Of a stretch of DNA of 64,000 nucleotides, positions 8,541-20,130 are shown piece by piece. The stretch is from Halomonas ramblicola (lineage in GTDB: Bacteria; Pseudomonadota; Gammaproteobacteria; Pseudomonadales; Halomonadaceae): positions 86,554-150,553 of the forward strand of contig NZ_JAUFPL010000018.1 in NCBI RefSeq assembly GCF_030409215.1, given 5' to 3'. Position 1 is the first letter of the stretch. The number at the start of each line of letters is the position of its first letter. The notes under the pieces are model-generated. The model was given only the letters and a program-made list of their open reading frames with translations. It was not told where the DNA came from and made no database searches. A program made the translations under genes and the position numbers.

Positions 8541-8971
8541 CCCTGTTCCGGTTCGAGGTCGAGTCCTTCCACCAGGGCGAGGATCCGGTCGCGCATGGCG
8601 GCCAGCGCCTCCAGGTCGTAGGGTTCGGCCTCGCCCTGGCCCCAGACCGGCCCCGGCCAGGCGGCATCGTCGCGACGACGCAGTACCAGGTGCACATGTA
8701 GCTGGGCCACCAGGTTGCCCAGGCTCGCCACGTTGAGCTTGTCGCCGCCGACCCCCTCCTTGAGCCCCCGGCCCACCCGGGCGGCCTCGCGCCACAGCTG
8801 GCGCTGTTCGCCCTCCGCCAGCTCGTACACCTCGCTGACCCCCGAGCGGCGGGGGATCAGCACCAGCCAGGGGTAGCGGGCGTCGTTCATCAGCCGCAAC
8901 TGGCACAGTGGCAGCTCGGTGACGGGGTAGCTGTCCGCCTCCAGGCGGGCATCGAGCGTGAAATCGTTCAT
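8537..8971 (-). CDS. HIT-domain nucleotide hydrolase
   Basis: A 144-residue protein of the HIT superfamily, which hydrolyses or transfers nucleoside-phosphate linkages (AMP derivatives, Ap4A). The motif reads AQLHVHLV, so the first histidine of the usual HxHxH is glutamine. From memory this QLHVH form is usual in a proteobacterial subgroup of HIT proteins, with NVASLGNLV before it and DDAAWPGPVWG after it, both present here. The start was set at MNDF; a longer frame begins 12 codons earlier with no ribosome site. It is convergent with and overlaps the NicO gene by four bases. Confidence 0.85.
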   Translation of the reverse strand: MNDFTLDARLEADSYPVTELPLCQLRLMNDARYPWLVLIPRRSGVSEVYELAEGEQRQLWREAARVGRGLKEGVGGDKLNVASLGNLVAQLHVHLVLRRRDDAAWPGPVWGQGEAEPYDLEALAAMRDRILALVEGLDLEPEQG

Positions 8972-9086
8972 GGGGTCCTCCGGAGCGTGTGGCTTGCCGC
9001 ACATCATGGCACGGATCCGTCGTGGTGTTTCCTGCAGACCGTTCGGCGGCTAAGCTGTTCGGCCCGACCCGGAAAGGATGCCTTCC

Positions 9087-9833
9087 ATGACCCTGCTCGA
9101 GGCGCTGGCCCTGCTGCTGATCGGTACCCTGGCCGGCTTCATCAACGTGCTCTCGGCGGGCGGCTCCATGCTGACCCTGCCGCTGCTGATGTTCCTGGGC
9201 CTGCCGCCCCAGGAAGCCAACGGCACCAACCGTGTCTCCATCGTGCTGCAGAGCGTTTCGGCGGTGATCAGCTTCCTGCGCGCCGGGGCGCGCCATGTGG
9301 GGCTCTCGCTGCGCCTCTCGGTGCCCGCGGTGGTCGGCTCGCTGCTGGGCGCCTGGCTGTCGCTGCAGGTCAGCGATGCCCTCTTCGAGGCGATCCTGGT
9401 CGCGGTGATGGCGGGCGCAGCGCTACTGATGTTGCTGCCCCAGCCGCGCCTGGACACCCGCCCCCTGACCGCCGAGCGCCTCACCCCGGCGGTCTACCTG
9501 GCGATGTTCGCCATCGGCCTCTATGGCGGCTTCATCCAGGTCGGCGTGGGGATCCTGTTCATCGTGGTGCTCTACCGCATGCTGAAGATCGACCTGGGCC
9601 AGGTAAATGCCTTCAAGGTGCTGATCATCCTGGTCTATACCCTGCCGGCCCTGGCCATCTTCCTGATCAACGACCAGGTGCGCTGGGGCTATGGCCTGCT
9701 GCTGGCGGCCGGCAGCATGCTGGGCGCCTGGCTGGCGGTGAAGGTCAATGTCAGCCCGCGCGGGGCCTTCGTGGTGAAGTGGCTGACCGTGGCGGTGATC
9801 GTCGCCATCATCCTGCGGCTCCTGCTGGGCTGA
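9087..9833 (+). CDS. TSUP-family membrane transporter (TauE/SafE)
   Basis: A 248-residue integral membrane protein with about eight hydrophobic segments, arranged as the two repeated halves typical of TSUP. The conserved N-terminal NVLSAGGSMLTLP(L) and NGTNRVSI motifs are present, and the second half has YGGFIQVGVG. TSUP proteins export or import sulfite, sulfoacetate or other sulfur anions; the substrate here is unknown. An ATG at 9078 is also in frame, but the GGAAAGG ribosome site abuts it and sits nine bases before the ATG at 9087, which I prefer. It is divergent from the HIT gene across about 115 bases. Confidence 0.87.
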   Translation: MTLLEALALLLIGTLAGFINVLSAGGSMLTLPLLMFLGLPPQEANGTNRVSIVLQSVSAVISFLRAGARHVGLSLRLSVPAVVGSLLGAWLSLQVSDALFEAILVAVMAGAALLMLLPQPRLDTRPLTAERLTPAVYLAMFAIGLYGGFIQVGVGILFIVVLYRMLKIDLGQVNAFKVLIILVYTLPALAIFLINDQVRWGYGLLLAAGSMLGAWLAVKVNVSPRGAFVVKWLTVAVIVAIILRLLLG

Positions 9834-9902
9834 GGCGGCAGTGGGTAACGGCGGCTGCTAAAGTACAGGGGCAATGTCCAATCCACAGGAGGAGGTGGTC
9901 CC

Positions 9903-10034
9903 ATGAAGCGTACCCTGGCGATGCTGCTGGTCACCCTGTTCACCGTCTCCCTGCTCTCCGGCTGCAACACCATGCGCGGTGCCGGCGAGGACATCGAGGA
10001 GGGGGGCGAGGCGATCCAGCGGTCCACCTATTGA
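9903..10034 (+). CDS. Entericidin-like small lipoprotein
   Basis: A 43-residue lipoprotein. A signal sequence ends at lipobox LLSGC, followed by NTMRGAGEDIEEGGEAIQR, the entericidin EcnA/EcnB pattern (NTxxGxGxDIxxxGxxI). Entericidins are membrane lipoproteins linked to stationary-phase or osmotic-stress lysis and its antidote in enterobacteria. Only one member is present rather than an A/B pair, so a toxin-antidote role is not supported by context. A strong AGGAGG site precedes the ATG. Confidence 0.85.
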   Translation: MKRTLAMLLVTLFTVSLLSGCNTMRGAGEDIEEGGEAIQRSTY

Positions 10035-10096
10035 CCCATCGGACGGCGCCGGGCGAAGGATTCGCGCGGTGTCGTCACCCTGCACAAGGAGGGCAG

Positions 10097-10420
10097 ATGA
10101 TGTTTCCCATGCGCGTGCTTCCGCTGGCCGCCGGCCTGCTGCTGGCCGGTTGCACCGGCCCGATGACCACCCCCGAGCCCGAACCGGCACCGCCGCCCCC
10201 GCGGGTGGAAGAGGGCGGCGACTGCGGTGCCGAGCGAGTCCAGGACCGCGTCGGCCGTACCTGGAGCGAGGCGCTGGGCGCCGCGATCCGCGAGGAGAGC
10301 GGGGCCGCCGACCTCAGGGCGATCCGTCCCGACACGGCGGTGACCCTCGACTATCGCGGCGATCGCCTCAACGTCCACCTCGACGAGACGGATACCATCA
10401 CCGCCATCGATTGTGGATGA
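10097..10420 (+). CDS. Lipoprotein with peptidase inhibitor I78 domain
   Basis: A 107-residue lipoprotein with leader MMFPMRVLPLAAGLLLAGC and then a Pro-rich linker (PEPEPAPPPPR). The domain that follows carries CGAE, a tryptophan, LRAIRPDTAVTLDYRGDRLNV, LD and a final CG, the inhibitor I78 pattern. The two cysteines may form a disulfide. The family inhibits serine peptidases; a likely role is guarding the envelope against proteases, but the target is unknown. Two adjacent ATGs are possible; AAGGAGGG precedes them. Confidence 0.83.
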   Translation: MMFPMRVLPLAAGLLLAGCTGPMTTPEPEPAPPPPRVEEGGDCGAERVQDRVGRTWSEALGAAIREESGAADLRAIRPDTAVTLDYRGDRLNVHLDETDTITAIDCG

Positions 10421-10424
10421 CCAC

Positions 10425-10928
10425 CTATTGGGCGCCGTGTTCGACCTGGGTGCGGCGCTCCTCCTCCTCGGCCTGCTTGCGCAGCTTCTTGCGCAGCGCG
10501 GCCTTCTCGTAGCGCAGCTTCTGCAATGACGTGTCGAGCGCCAGCGGCGGCACTGGGGCCGGCTGGCCGTGCTCGTCCACCGCCACCATGGTCAGGTAGC
10601 AGCTGTTGGTGTGGCGGATCACCTTGCGGCGGATGTCCTCGGCCACCACCTTGATGCCGATCTCCATGGAGGAGCGCCCCACGTGGTTGACGCAAGCCAG
10701 GAAGGTGACCAGCTCGCCCACGTGGATCGGCTGCTTGAACAGCACCTGGTCCACCGACAGGGTCACCACATAGTGACCGGCGTAGCGGCTGGCGCAGGCG
10801 TAGGCCACCTCGTCGAGCTTCTTGAGGATGGCCCCGCCGTGCACCTTGCCGCTGAAGTTGGCCATGTCGGGGGTCATCAGCACGGTCATGGTCAGTTCGT
10901 GCTGGCCGGGGAGGGCGCGTTCGTCCAT
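10425..10928 (-). CDS. Acyl-CoA thioesterase, hotdog fold (YciA-like)
   Basis: A 167-residue single-hotdog thioesterase that hydrolyses acyl-CoA to free acid plus CoA in the cytoplasm. Family motifs: MTVLMTPDMANFSGKVHGGAILKKLDEVAY (with the conserved N/D and GG) and a C-terminal Lys/Arg/Glu-rich tail expected to be helical. The in-frame ATG 12 codons earlier has no family support, so MDERALPG was chosen. It lies 117 bases after atoE on the same strand, and both act on short-chain acyl groups, but an operon is not certain. The four bases between its stop and the I78 gene make the pair tightly convergent. Confidence 0.85.
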   Translation of the reverse strand: MDERALPGQHELTMTVLMTPDMANFSGKVHGGAILKKLDEVAYACASRYAGHYVVTLSVDQVLFKQPIHVGELVTFLACVNHVGRSSMEIGIKVVAEDIRRKVIRHTNSCYLTMVAVDEHGQPAPVPPLALDTSLQKLRYEKAALRKKLRKQAEEEERRTQVEHGAQ

Positions 10929-11045
10929 TGGGGTCGGTTCCTGGTTGAAGGGTCCCCCCAGCATAAAGTGCCTGGCGCTGCGGCGATATGCCGGGGGAGT
11001 CGGAGGGCACCGCCGCGTGACCGGGGCCGCCAGGCGTAAGGTGGC

Positions 11046-12356
11046 CTAGAACCAGGTCAGGCCTGCCGCGATCACCGCCCCGGTGATGATCAGCTGGATC
11101 AGGCAGAAGCCCATGATGTCCTTGGCCTTGAGCCCGGCGATGCCGAGCACCGGCAGGGCCCAGAAGGGCTGCAGCAGGTTGGTCCAGGCGTCGCCCCAGG
11201 CCACCGCCATGGCGACCCGCGGGATGTCGACGCCCAGCGCCTCGGCCGCCGGCAGCATCACCGGGGCCTGCACGGCCCACTGGCCGCCGCCGGAGGGCAC
11301 GAAGAGGTTGACGAGGCCGGCGCTGACGAAGGACCAGAAGGGCAGCGAGGACTCGGTGGCGAACGAGATCAGCCCCTCGGAGAGGGTGGCCGCCAGGCCG
11401 GAGTCCACCATGATGGCCATGATGCCGGCGTAGAAGGGGAACTGGATGACGATCCCGGCGCCGCCCCTGATCGCCTCCTGGAGGCTGGTCAACAGGCTGC
11501 GCGGCGTACGGTGCAGCACGATGGCGAGGAACAGGAACATGAAGTTGACCACGTTGAGGTTCAGGCCGCCGCCGCGCAGCAGGAAGTGGTCGACCAGGAA
11601 GATCAGGCCGGGGATGCCCACCAGCCAGGCCAGCACCACGCTGTTCTCCAGGCGCTCGGCGGGGCGGGTGATACGTACCCGGCCCTCCTCGTCGTCGCCC
11701 AGCAGCTTGGGGTCGACGAAGACGCTCTCGTTCTCGTCGGGCAGCATCAGGCGGTTGACCAACGGTACGACGACGAACAGGCAGACGACGATGGCCAGGT
11801 TGAAGAAGGCGAAGATGGTGGCGCCGGTGCCGATCACGCCGATCTGGTCGGCACTGAAGTGGCCGTCGGTGGCGATGGTCAGCGGTACCGAGCCGGCCAA
11901 GCCGCCGTGCCAAACGATGAAGCCGGAGTAGGCGCTGGCCACCAGCAGGCGGTAGTCGACGCGCACCAGGCGAGCCAACTCCTTGGCGAACAGCGCACCC
12001 ACCACCAGGCCGAAGCCCCAGTTGATCCAGCTGGCGGCCAGGGAGACATAGGTGACCAGCAGGATGGCCGCGCCGGGGCCCTTGGCCAGCGCGGCCAGGC
12101 GCTGCAGCAGCCGCTTCACGGGGGGCGAGCTGGCCAGCATGAAACCGGTGACCAGCACCAGCAGCATCTGCATCGAGAAGGTCAGCAGGTTCCAGAAGCC
12201 GTCGCCCCACATGCGCATCACCGCCACCGGCGCCTGGCGCTCCACGGCGATGGCCGCCGCCGAGGCGATGATGGTCAGCAACAGCACGAAGATGTAGGGA
12301 TCGGGCAGGTAGCGTTCGACTAGCTTCACTGCCGGTCTCGAGAGGGCCTTGAGCAT
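11046..12356 (-). CDS. atoE: Short-chain fatty acid transporter (AtoE family)
   Basis: A 436-residue inner-membrane permease with about 12 hydrophobic segments, close in length to E. coli AtoE (440). Recognised blocks are RYLPDPYIFVLLLT near the start, WNLLTFSMQM, the charged cytosolic loop around residues 195-225, and LVNLFVPSGGGQWAVQ(AP), a family hallmark. AtoE imports short-chain fatty acids such as acetoacetate and butyrate. The usual atoDAB partners are absent, so the gene is an orphan here. Confidence 0.88.
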   Translation of the reverse strand: MLKALSRPAVKLVERYLPDPYIFVLLLTIIASAAAIAVERQAPVAVMRMWGDGFWNLLTFSMQMLLVLVTGFMLASSPPVKRLLQRLAALAKGPGAAILLVTYVSLAASWINWGFGLVVGALFAKELARLVRVDYRLLVASAYSGFIVWHGGLAGSVPLTIATDGHFSADQIGVIGTGATIFAFFNLAIVVCLFVVVPLVNRLMLPDENESVFVDPKLLGDDEEGRVRITRPAERLENSVVLAWLVGIPGLIFLVDHFLLRGGGLNLNVVNFMFLFLAIVLHRTPRSLLTSLQEAIRGGAGIVIQFPFYAGIMAIMVDSGLAATLSEGLISFATESSLPFWSFVSAGLVNLFVPSGGGQWAVQAPVMLPAAEALGVDIPRVAMAVAWGDAWTNLLQPFWALPVLGIAGLKAKDIMGFCLIQLIITGAVIAAGLTWF

Positions 12357-12450
12357 GGCGAGATCCGTTTCTTCTGGTTGTCCAGAGGTGTGAAGAAAGT
12401 AGCGCAGATTCAGAGAATTGCGCCACCCTGGCCCTCAACGTTGCCGGCCG

Positions 12451-13845
12451 TCAAAGGCCGCTGTGAAGGCGACCTTGGTCGGGTGTGTCGCGCCAGCGGG
12501 TGCGACGGTGGTAACGGTAGTAGGCCGCCAGGGTCGCGGAGCGCACCAGGGTGAAGAGGGTGAAGGCCAGCCACAGGCCGTGGTTGGTGAGGTCCTGCGG
12601 CAGCAGCGCCTGGGTCAGCCACCAGGCCGGCAGGTAGACGGCCAGGCCGGCGAAGATGCTGTTGCGCATCTCGCGGATCGCCGTGGCGCCGATGAAGACC
12701 CCGTCCAGCAGGTAGCTCCACACGGCGATCAGCGGCATGACGACCATCCAGGGCAGGTAGGTGGCGGCGGTGGCGCGCACCTCGGGCAGGCCGGTGAGCA
12801 GGGCGATCAACGCCTCGCCGCCCAGGGCAAAAGCCAGCGAGGCCGCTGCGGCGGTCGCCAGCGAGAAGCCGGCGGCGCCCCTCACCGTGGTGGCGAACTC
12901 GTCCCAGCGGCGGCGGCCCACCGAGCGGCCGGTGAGTGCCTCGGCGGCGTGGGCGAAGCCGTCCAGGGCGTAGCTGGTCAGCATGATGAACTGCAGCAGC
13001 ACGGCGTTGGCGGCCAGCACGGTGTCGCCCTGCACGGCGCCCCGTGAGGTAAAGAAGGCCATGGCGAACAAGAGCCCCAGGGTGCGCACGAAGAGGTTGG
13101 CGTTGACCCGGAAGAGCTCGGCGTAGGCGGAGAGTGCCAGCAGCCGGTCGCGCAGGAAGCGGCCCTCCAGCAGGCGCAGCTGGCGGGTCACCAGCCACAG
13201 GCCGAAGGCCAGTGCCGTGTAGTCGGCGATCACCGTGGCCCAGGCCACGCCGTCGCTGGTCATGCCCAGACCCACCACGAACAGCAGGTCGAGGGCGATG
13301 TTGACGGCGTTGGTCAGCACCAGGATGGACAGCGTCACCCGCGAGTTCTGCTGGCCCAGGAACCAGCCGAGGATGGCATAGTTGGCCAGCACCGCGGGTG
13401 CCGAGAGGATGCGGATATGGGCATACTCGGCGGCCAGGGCCGAGGCCGTCTCGCTGCCGTCCAGTAGCCACAGGCCCAGGGCGACCAGCGGCCGGGAGAA
13501 GAGGATCAGCAGCGCGCCGATGGCCCCCGCCATCAGCAGCGATTGGCCGAGCAGGTGGCGCACGGCGGTGTCGTCCTCGCGGCCCAGCGCCTGGGAGGTC
13601 AGCCCGGTGGTGCCCATGCGCAGGAAGCCGAAGCCCCAGTAGAGGAAGCCGAACAGGGTGGCGCCCAGGGTCACCCCGGCCAGGTAGCGGGAGTCCGGCA
13701 GGTGACCCACCACGGCGGTATCCACCAGCCCCAGCAGCGGCACGGTGATATTGGAGAGGATGATCGGCCAGGCCAGGGCCCAGATGCGCTGGCGGGCGGC
13801 CCCGGGGGAGGGGTTAGCTGATGGCACGGCGTTTCCGGGAAGCAT
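12451..13845 (-). CDS. dinF: MATE-family efflux transporter, DinF type
   Basis: A 464-residue membrane protein with about 12 hydrophobic segments in two MATE halves. It shares long blocks with E. coli DinF: LPIILSNITVPLLGLVDT-type start (AWPIILSNITVPLLG), FLRMGTTGLTSQALG, ILGWFLGQQ, YALDGFAHAAEALTGR and VWSYLLDGVFIGAT. DinF is linked to oxidative-stress and bile-salt protection. In E. coli dinF follows lexA; no lexA is next to it here. I began at MLPGNAV; a longer frame opens at 13884. The ribosome site is weak at both. Confidence 0.85.
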   Translation of the reverse strand: MLPGNAVPSANPSPGAARQRIWALAWPIILSNITVPLLGLVDTAVVGHLPDSRYLAGVTLGATLFGFLYWGFGFLRMGTTGLTSQALGREDDTAVRHLLGQSLLMAGAIGALLILFSRPLVALGLWLLDGSETASALAAEYAHIRILSAPAVLANYAILGWFLGQQNSRVTLSILVLTNAVNIALDLLFVVGLGMTSDGVAWATVIADYTALAFGLWLVTRQLRLLEGRFLRDRLLALSAYAELFRVNANLFVRTLGLLFAMAFFTSRGAVQGDTVLAANAVLLQFIMLTSYALDGFAHAAEALTGRSVGRRRWDEFATTVRGAAGFSLATAAAASLAFALGGEALIALLTGLPEVRATAATYLPWMVVMPLIAVWSYLLDGVFIGATAIREMRNSIFAGLAVYLPAWWLTQALLPQDLTNHGLWLAFTLFTLVRSATLAAYYRYHRRTRWRDTPDQGRLHSGL

Positions 13846-14027
13846 AAAGCCGCTCAGGATGGCGTGCCTTGCTGGTCGGCGCAACTGCCGGGCGGCGGGG
13901 TTTCCGACTACCCTGCACTTGGGCGGTCCGGCAAAGCGGGTTACCTTTCAAGTGTGACACTGCCTGTCGGGTGTCCAACCGGAACCTGGTCGCACGAGCC
14001 AGGTCGAGCCAGTGCAGGGGATATCTC

Positions 14028-14381
14028 ATGAGCCGAACTGCAAGACGCACGACCTTAGTTGGCATGGCGCTGGTCGTCATGCTTGGCAGCCTGCCGGTAG
14101 CCGCGGAACAGCAGCGGCAGAGCCTGGAGGCCCAGCCCAGCGGTGGGGCGATGATCGTGGATGCCCTGGTGGCACGCCCCCTGCTGGCGGCCGCCACCGT
14201 GGGGGGGACGGCCCTGTTCCTCGTTTCGATGCCGTTTTCCGCGTTGGGCGGCAACATGGAAGGGGCCGCCGAGACGCTGGTCATGACGCCGGCCAGGGCC
14301 ACTTTCGCACGCTGTCTGGGCTGTACCGTGAGCTTGCCTCCGAAGGAGCCCAGGCCGTCGCCACCAAGCACGGCGCCCTGA
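14028..14381 (+). CDS. Small membrane/secreted protein with conserved ALGGN-AAETLV motif, unknown function
   Basis: A 117-residue protein with an N-terminal signal or anchor (ending PVAAEQQ) and one internal hydrophobic segment. LFLVSMPFSALGGNMEGAAETLVMTPARATFARCLGC forms the core, a pattern I recall from uncharacterised Pseudomonas and Halomonas proteins. The C-terminus is Pro-rich. The start has a GGGG ribosome site seven bases upstream; an in-frame extension to 13869 has none. No function is known. It is divergent from dinF across 182 bases, in which I see no clear promoter. Confidence 0.72.
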   Translation: MSRTARRTTLVGMALVVMLGSLPVAAEQQRQSLEAQPSGGAMIVDALVARPLLAAATVGGTALFLVSMPFSALGGNMEGAAETLVMTPARATFARCLGCTVSLPPKEPRPSPPSTAP

Positions 14382-14416
14382 GTCCCGACTTCAGTAAACC
14401 GCGATGTCATGAACCT

Positions 14417-14445
14417 ACGACGCCCCGCACTTGGCGGGGCGTCGT
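14417..14445. terminator. Bidirectional hairpin between convergent genes
   Basis: A perfect 12-bp stem (14417-14428 with 14434-14445) and a 5-base loop, between the convergent 14028-14381 and yfhL genes. No T run follows, but its strength and position make termination in both directions likely. Confidence 0.7.
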
Positions 14446-14465
14446 GGTCTCGGCCGGTGACGGGC

Positions 14466-17202
<2,737 letters not shown>

Positions 17203-17447
17203 GCCGGGTTCCTCGTTGTGCTGTTGATGTCTACGAGTCGGTCAGGCCATGGATCATAGCACCCGGCCCGCAGCCCCGTCATGCGGCCGCCCTGGCGTGG
17301 CGCGTCATTTCCGGATGTTGCCGATGCTGACAAGAAGTTACCGGGTGCGGTGGCAATCCCCGGGTCGGCCGGCTAGTTTGGAAGCGTGGCCGCATCCGGT
17401 GGCTCGGGTGGCCCGTTTCGACGAACCGTTCTCAGGAGGAGAGTCGC

Positions 17448-17642
17448 ATGCGAGGCGTGATGGCAAGGAAACTGGGATTGACGCTGGCGGCCGGCCTGCT
17501 GGCGCTGGGCCTGGCGGCCTGCGAGGACGATCCCGGCCCGGCGGAGGAGGCCGGCCAGGAGGTCGACCAGGCCATGGAGGAAGCCGGCGATAATGTCGAG
17601 GAGATGGGCGACGAGATGGAGGAGGCCGCCGAGGGCGAGTGA
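17448..17642 (+). CDS. Small acidic lipoprotein
   Basis: A 64-residue lipoprotein. A twin-charged signal ends at lipobox LGLAAC. The mature part is very acidic (EDDPGPAEEAGQEVDQAMEEAGDNVEEMGDEMEEAAEGE) with heptad-like spacing that suggests one amphipathic helix. It recalls YajI/Lpp-like or entericidin-type stress lipoproteins, but no family is certain. The acidity suits a halophile's envelope. A strong AGGAGGAG site lies seven bases before the ATG, and a terminator follows. Confidence 0.8.
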   Translation: MRGVMARKLGLTLAAGLLALGLAACEDDPGPAEEAGQEVDQAMEEAGDNVEEMGDEMEEAAEGE

Positions 17643-17661
17643 CGGCGGCGTCCCCCGATAC

Positions 17662-17692
17662 AGGAGGCCGGGCACGCTGCCCGGCCTCCTGC
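17662..17692. terminator. Strong hairpin after the acidic lipoprotein
   Basis: A perfect 13-bp stem (17662-17674 with 17680-17692) with a 5-base loop, followed by CGTTT on the plus strand. It lies 19 bases after the lipoprotein stop and 22 before the stop of the convergent Tim44-domain gene, so it can serve both. Confidence 0.8.
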
Positions 17693-17714
17693 GTTTCGGC
17701 ATCGGCAACGGTGC

Positions 17715-18533
17715 TCAGCCGTTCTGCTCGATGCCCTGCACGTACCAGGGGGCGCCGTCGCGCACCTCGCGCACCAGGTGCCAGGTCTCATTGAATTCGC
17801 TGCTTTCGCCGTTCTCGTCGAGGACGCCGTGGAAGATCACGGTGGCCTCGGCCTGGCCACCGAGCTCCTGGATCATGCCCAGCTCGGCGAACAGGCGCAC
17901 CACCTCGGTGCGGTTGTTCGCCGGCTGGCGGGCACGCTCCTCGCGCAGCAGGTTGTAGAGCGCCGGCGTCACGTACTCCTGGATGCCGGCCAGGTCGTTG
18001 TTGTCCCAGGCGCGCTGCAGGGTCATGAAGTGCTCCTTGGCGCCGCCCAGGAAGCGCTCGCGGTCGAACCACGCCGGCTCGGCGGCGAAGGCGCCGCCGC
18101 CGGCCGGGAAGGCCCGGAGGCTGCCGTCGGTCGTATCGGCCTCGCTGCGGGGCGCGCCCGCGGGCTGCCCCGGGCCGCCGGCCATGGCCGGGCGGCGGCG
18201 GGCGAACAGTCGCAACAGCAGGAAGGCGATGCCCGCCACCACCAGGATGTCCATCAGTCGCAGCTCGTCGAAGGCGCCCCCGAAGAACAGCGCCGCCAGC
18301 AGCCCCCCGGCGAGCATGCCGCCCAGCATGCCCGGCATGCGCGAGCCGATGCCGCCCTGGGCGGTGCGGTTGCCGGTGGCCGAGTCCTGCTGGGTGGCGG
18401 CCGGCTGCTGTTGCACGGTGCGCGACTGGGTGCCGAAGGTCTTGCCGCCGCCCAGGCGGCGCGCCTCGGCGTCCTGGAGGGCCGGGCCCAGGGTCAGCAG
18501 GCCGGCCACCAGCATGATCAGGAAATGGCGCAT
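17715..18533 (-). CDS. Tim44-domain membrane protein
   Basis: A 272-residue protein with an N-terminal signal or anchor and two further hydrophobic segments (GGMLAGGLLAALFFGGAF and ILVVAGIAFLLLRLFARRR). A C-terminal Tim44/NTF2-like domain follows from about residue 155 (FLGGAKEHFMTLQRAWDNNDLAGIQEYVTPALY). The N-terminal part has the RRLGGGKTFG and Gln/Thr-rich stretch common to bacterial Tim44-like proteins. Its bacterial role is unknown; a membrane scaffold is possible. It is a single gene. Confidence 0.85.
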   Translation of the reverse strand: MRHFLIMLVAGLLTLGPALQDAEARRLGGGKTFGTQSRTVQQQPAATQQDSATGNRTAQGGIGSRMPGMLGGMLAGGLLAALFFGGAFDELRLMDILVVAGIAFLLLRLFARRRPAMAGGPGQPAGAPRSEADTTDGSLRAFPAGGGAFAAEPAWFDRERFLGGAKEHFMTLQRAWDNNDLAGIQEYVTPALYNLLREERARQPANNRTEVVRLFAELGMIQELGGQAEATVIFHGVLDENGESSEFNETWHLVREVRDGAPWYVQGIEQNG

Positions 18534-18629
18534 GTGAGGATGGTCTCCGTGAGGCGCGGGGAAGGGTCGTGACGGCCCATTCTAGCGGCTATGCTGGGAC
18601 TCCACGACAACAACCGACGGAGAACGCCG

Positions 18630-19205
18630 ATGCGCCTGATTCCCGAGGAGGGCCTGCTGCTGGTGGTCGACCTCCAGGCCGGCCTGCTGCCGGTGATCGA
18701 GCATGGCGACCAGGCGGTGGAGGAGGCCGCCTGGCTGGGCGGCCTGGCCGGGCTGCTGGAGGTGCCGGTGTGGCTCACCGAACAGTATCCCGAGGGGCTG
18801 GGCGGCTGCGTGCCACGGCTGCGGGAGGCGCTGCCGGGGCATCGCCTGTGGCACAAGGTGCACTTCGACGCCCATGCCGAGCCGGCCTTCGCCGAGGCCC
18901 TGGCGGCGAGCGGGCGGCGCCAGGTGGTGCTGTGCGGCAGCGAGGCGCATATCTGCGTGCTGCAGACCGGCCTGGGCCTGCTTCAGGCGGGTTACGAGGT
19001 CTACTGGTTCACCGAGGCCTGCGCCAGCCGTCGGGCGGCGGAGGCGCGCCTGGCCCGCGAGCGCCTGGTCCAGGCCGGGGCGGTGCCGGTCAGCGCCGAC
19101 ATGGTGGCCTACGAGTGGCTGCAGCGCTGCGACGATGCGCGCTTCAAGGAGGCCCACCGGCGCTTCCTCAAGGCCCGGGCGGCGCGCCCCTTGATATTTC
19201 CGTAG
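18630..19205 (+). CDS. Isochorismatase-family cysteine hydrolase
   Basis: A 191-residue cysteine hydrolase of the isochorismatase superfamily (YcaC-like). The Asp-Lys-Cys triad is visible: Asp in LLVVDLQAGLL, Lys in WHKVHFDA and Cys in CGSEAHICVLQT. Members hydrolyse amides or ethers of varied small molecules, and the substrate cannot be told. The chosen ATG has GGAG nine bases upstream; the longer frame from 18591 begins inside the promoter region. It ends just before a large hairpin. Confidence 0.87.
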   Translation: MRLIPEEGLLLVVDLQAGLLPVIEHGDQAVEEAAWLGGLAGLLEVPVWLTEQYPEGLGGCVPRLREALPGHRLWHKVHFDAHAEPAFAEALAASGRRQVVLCGSEAHICVLQTGLGLLQAGYEVYWFTEACASRRAAEARLARERLVQAGAVPVSADMVAYEWLQRCDDARFKEAHRRFLKARAARPLIFP

Positions 19206-19209
19206 CCTG

Positions 19210-19260
19210 CCCCTTGGGGTCAGGCCCTTCAATCTGCTTAGGGGCCTGACCCTGAAGGGG
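19210..19260. repeat. Large REP-like palindrome between convergent genes
   Basis: An 11-bp perfect inverted repeat (19217-19227, GGGTCAGGCCC, with 19242-19252) and a 14-base loop. It is extended by an outer CCCCTT/AAGGGG pairing (19210-19215 with 19255-19260). It fills nearly the whole gap between the isochorismatase gene and yaaA and could terminate both. From memory, GGGTCAGGCCC-type palindromes also flank RAYT-type transposase genes, so a REP-like origin is possible. Confidence 0.7.
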
Positions 19261-19262
19261 GC

Positions 19263-20042
19263 TTAGGCGGCGCCTTCCGGGCGGGTGAAGACCAGGGTAT
19301 CGCCCTCGCTCATGGCGGCGTTGTAGGTGTAGCCGGCGACAGCGAAGTCCTTGAGCCCCTCCGGATCGTCGAGGCGCTGGTGGATCATCCAGGCGGCCAT
19401 CAGGCCGCGGGCCTTCTTGGCGTAGAAGCTGATGACCTTGAGCTTGCCGTTCTTCTCGTCCTTGAACACCGGGGTGATCACCCGCGCCTGGAGACGGCCG
19501 GTGTCGATCGCCTTGAAGTACTCGTTGGAGGCGAGGTTGACCAGCACCGGGCTGCCGCTTTCCGCCACGGCGCGGTCGAGTTCCGCGGTCAGCGTCTCCT
19601 TCCAGAAGGCGTAGAGGTCGCGGCCGGCCGGGTTCTCCAGCCGGGTGCCCATCTCCAGGCGGTAGGGCTGGATCAGGTCCAGGGGGCGCAGCAGGCCGTA
19701 GAGGCCGGAGAGGATGCGCAGGTGTTGCTGGGCGAAGGCGTTGTCGTCGTCGCTGAAGGTGTCTGCCTCGAGCCCCACGTAGACGTCGCCCCGGAAGGCC
19801 TGGGCGGCGGGCTTGGCGTTGTCGGGGGTGAAGGGGGTGTGCCACTCGGCGTAGCGGGCGGCGTTGAGGGCGGCCAGCTTGTCGCTGAGGCCCATCAGCT
19901 CGGAGAGGCGCCGGGGCGAGTAGTCGCGCAGGATCTCGATCAGTTGCCGGCTACGTTCGAGGTGGTCCGGCCGGGTGTACTGGGCGGTGGTGGCCGGGGT
20001 CTCGAAATCGAGTTTCTTGGCGGGCGAGATCACGCTCAGCAT
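19263..20042 (-). CDS. yaaA: Peroxide stress protein YaaA
   Basis: A 259-residue YaaA/DUF328 protein. E. coli YaaA is induced by peroxide, lowers free intracellular iron and binds DNA. Family blocks: [56 protein letters not shown] and [19 protein letters not shown] lies upstream of the ATG; a longer in-frame start at 20084 is unsupported. It is a single gene on the minus strand. Confidence 0.95.
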   Translation of the reverse strand: MLSVISPAKKLDFETPATTAQYTRPDHLERSRQLIEILRDYSPRRLSELMGLSDKLAALNAARYAEWHTPFTPDNAKPAAQAFRGDVYVGLEADTFSDDDNAFAQQHLRILSGLYGLLRPLDLIQPYRLEMGTRLENPAGRDLYAFWKETLTAELDRAVAESGSPVLVNLASNEYFKAIDTGRLQARVITPVFKDEKNGKLKVISFYAKKARGLMAAWMIHQRLDDPEGLKDFAVAGYTYNAAMSEGDTLVFTRPEGAA

Positions 20043-20130
20043 GGGGGCGCTCCTGTGCCTGTGGGGTTGGCCGGAGTATACCAAGCGTGACCCGCCGGGT
20101 GGGCTATCGACGCGATAGCCGGCGCGCCCC

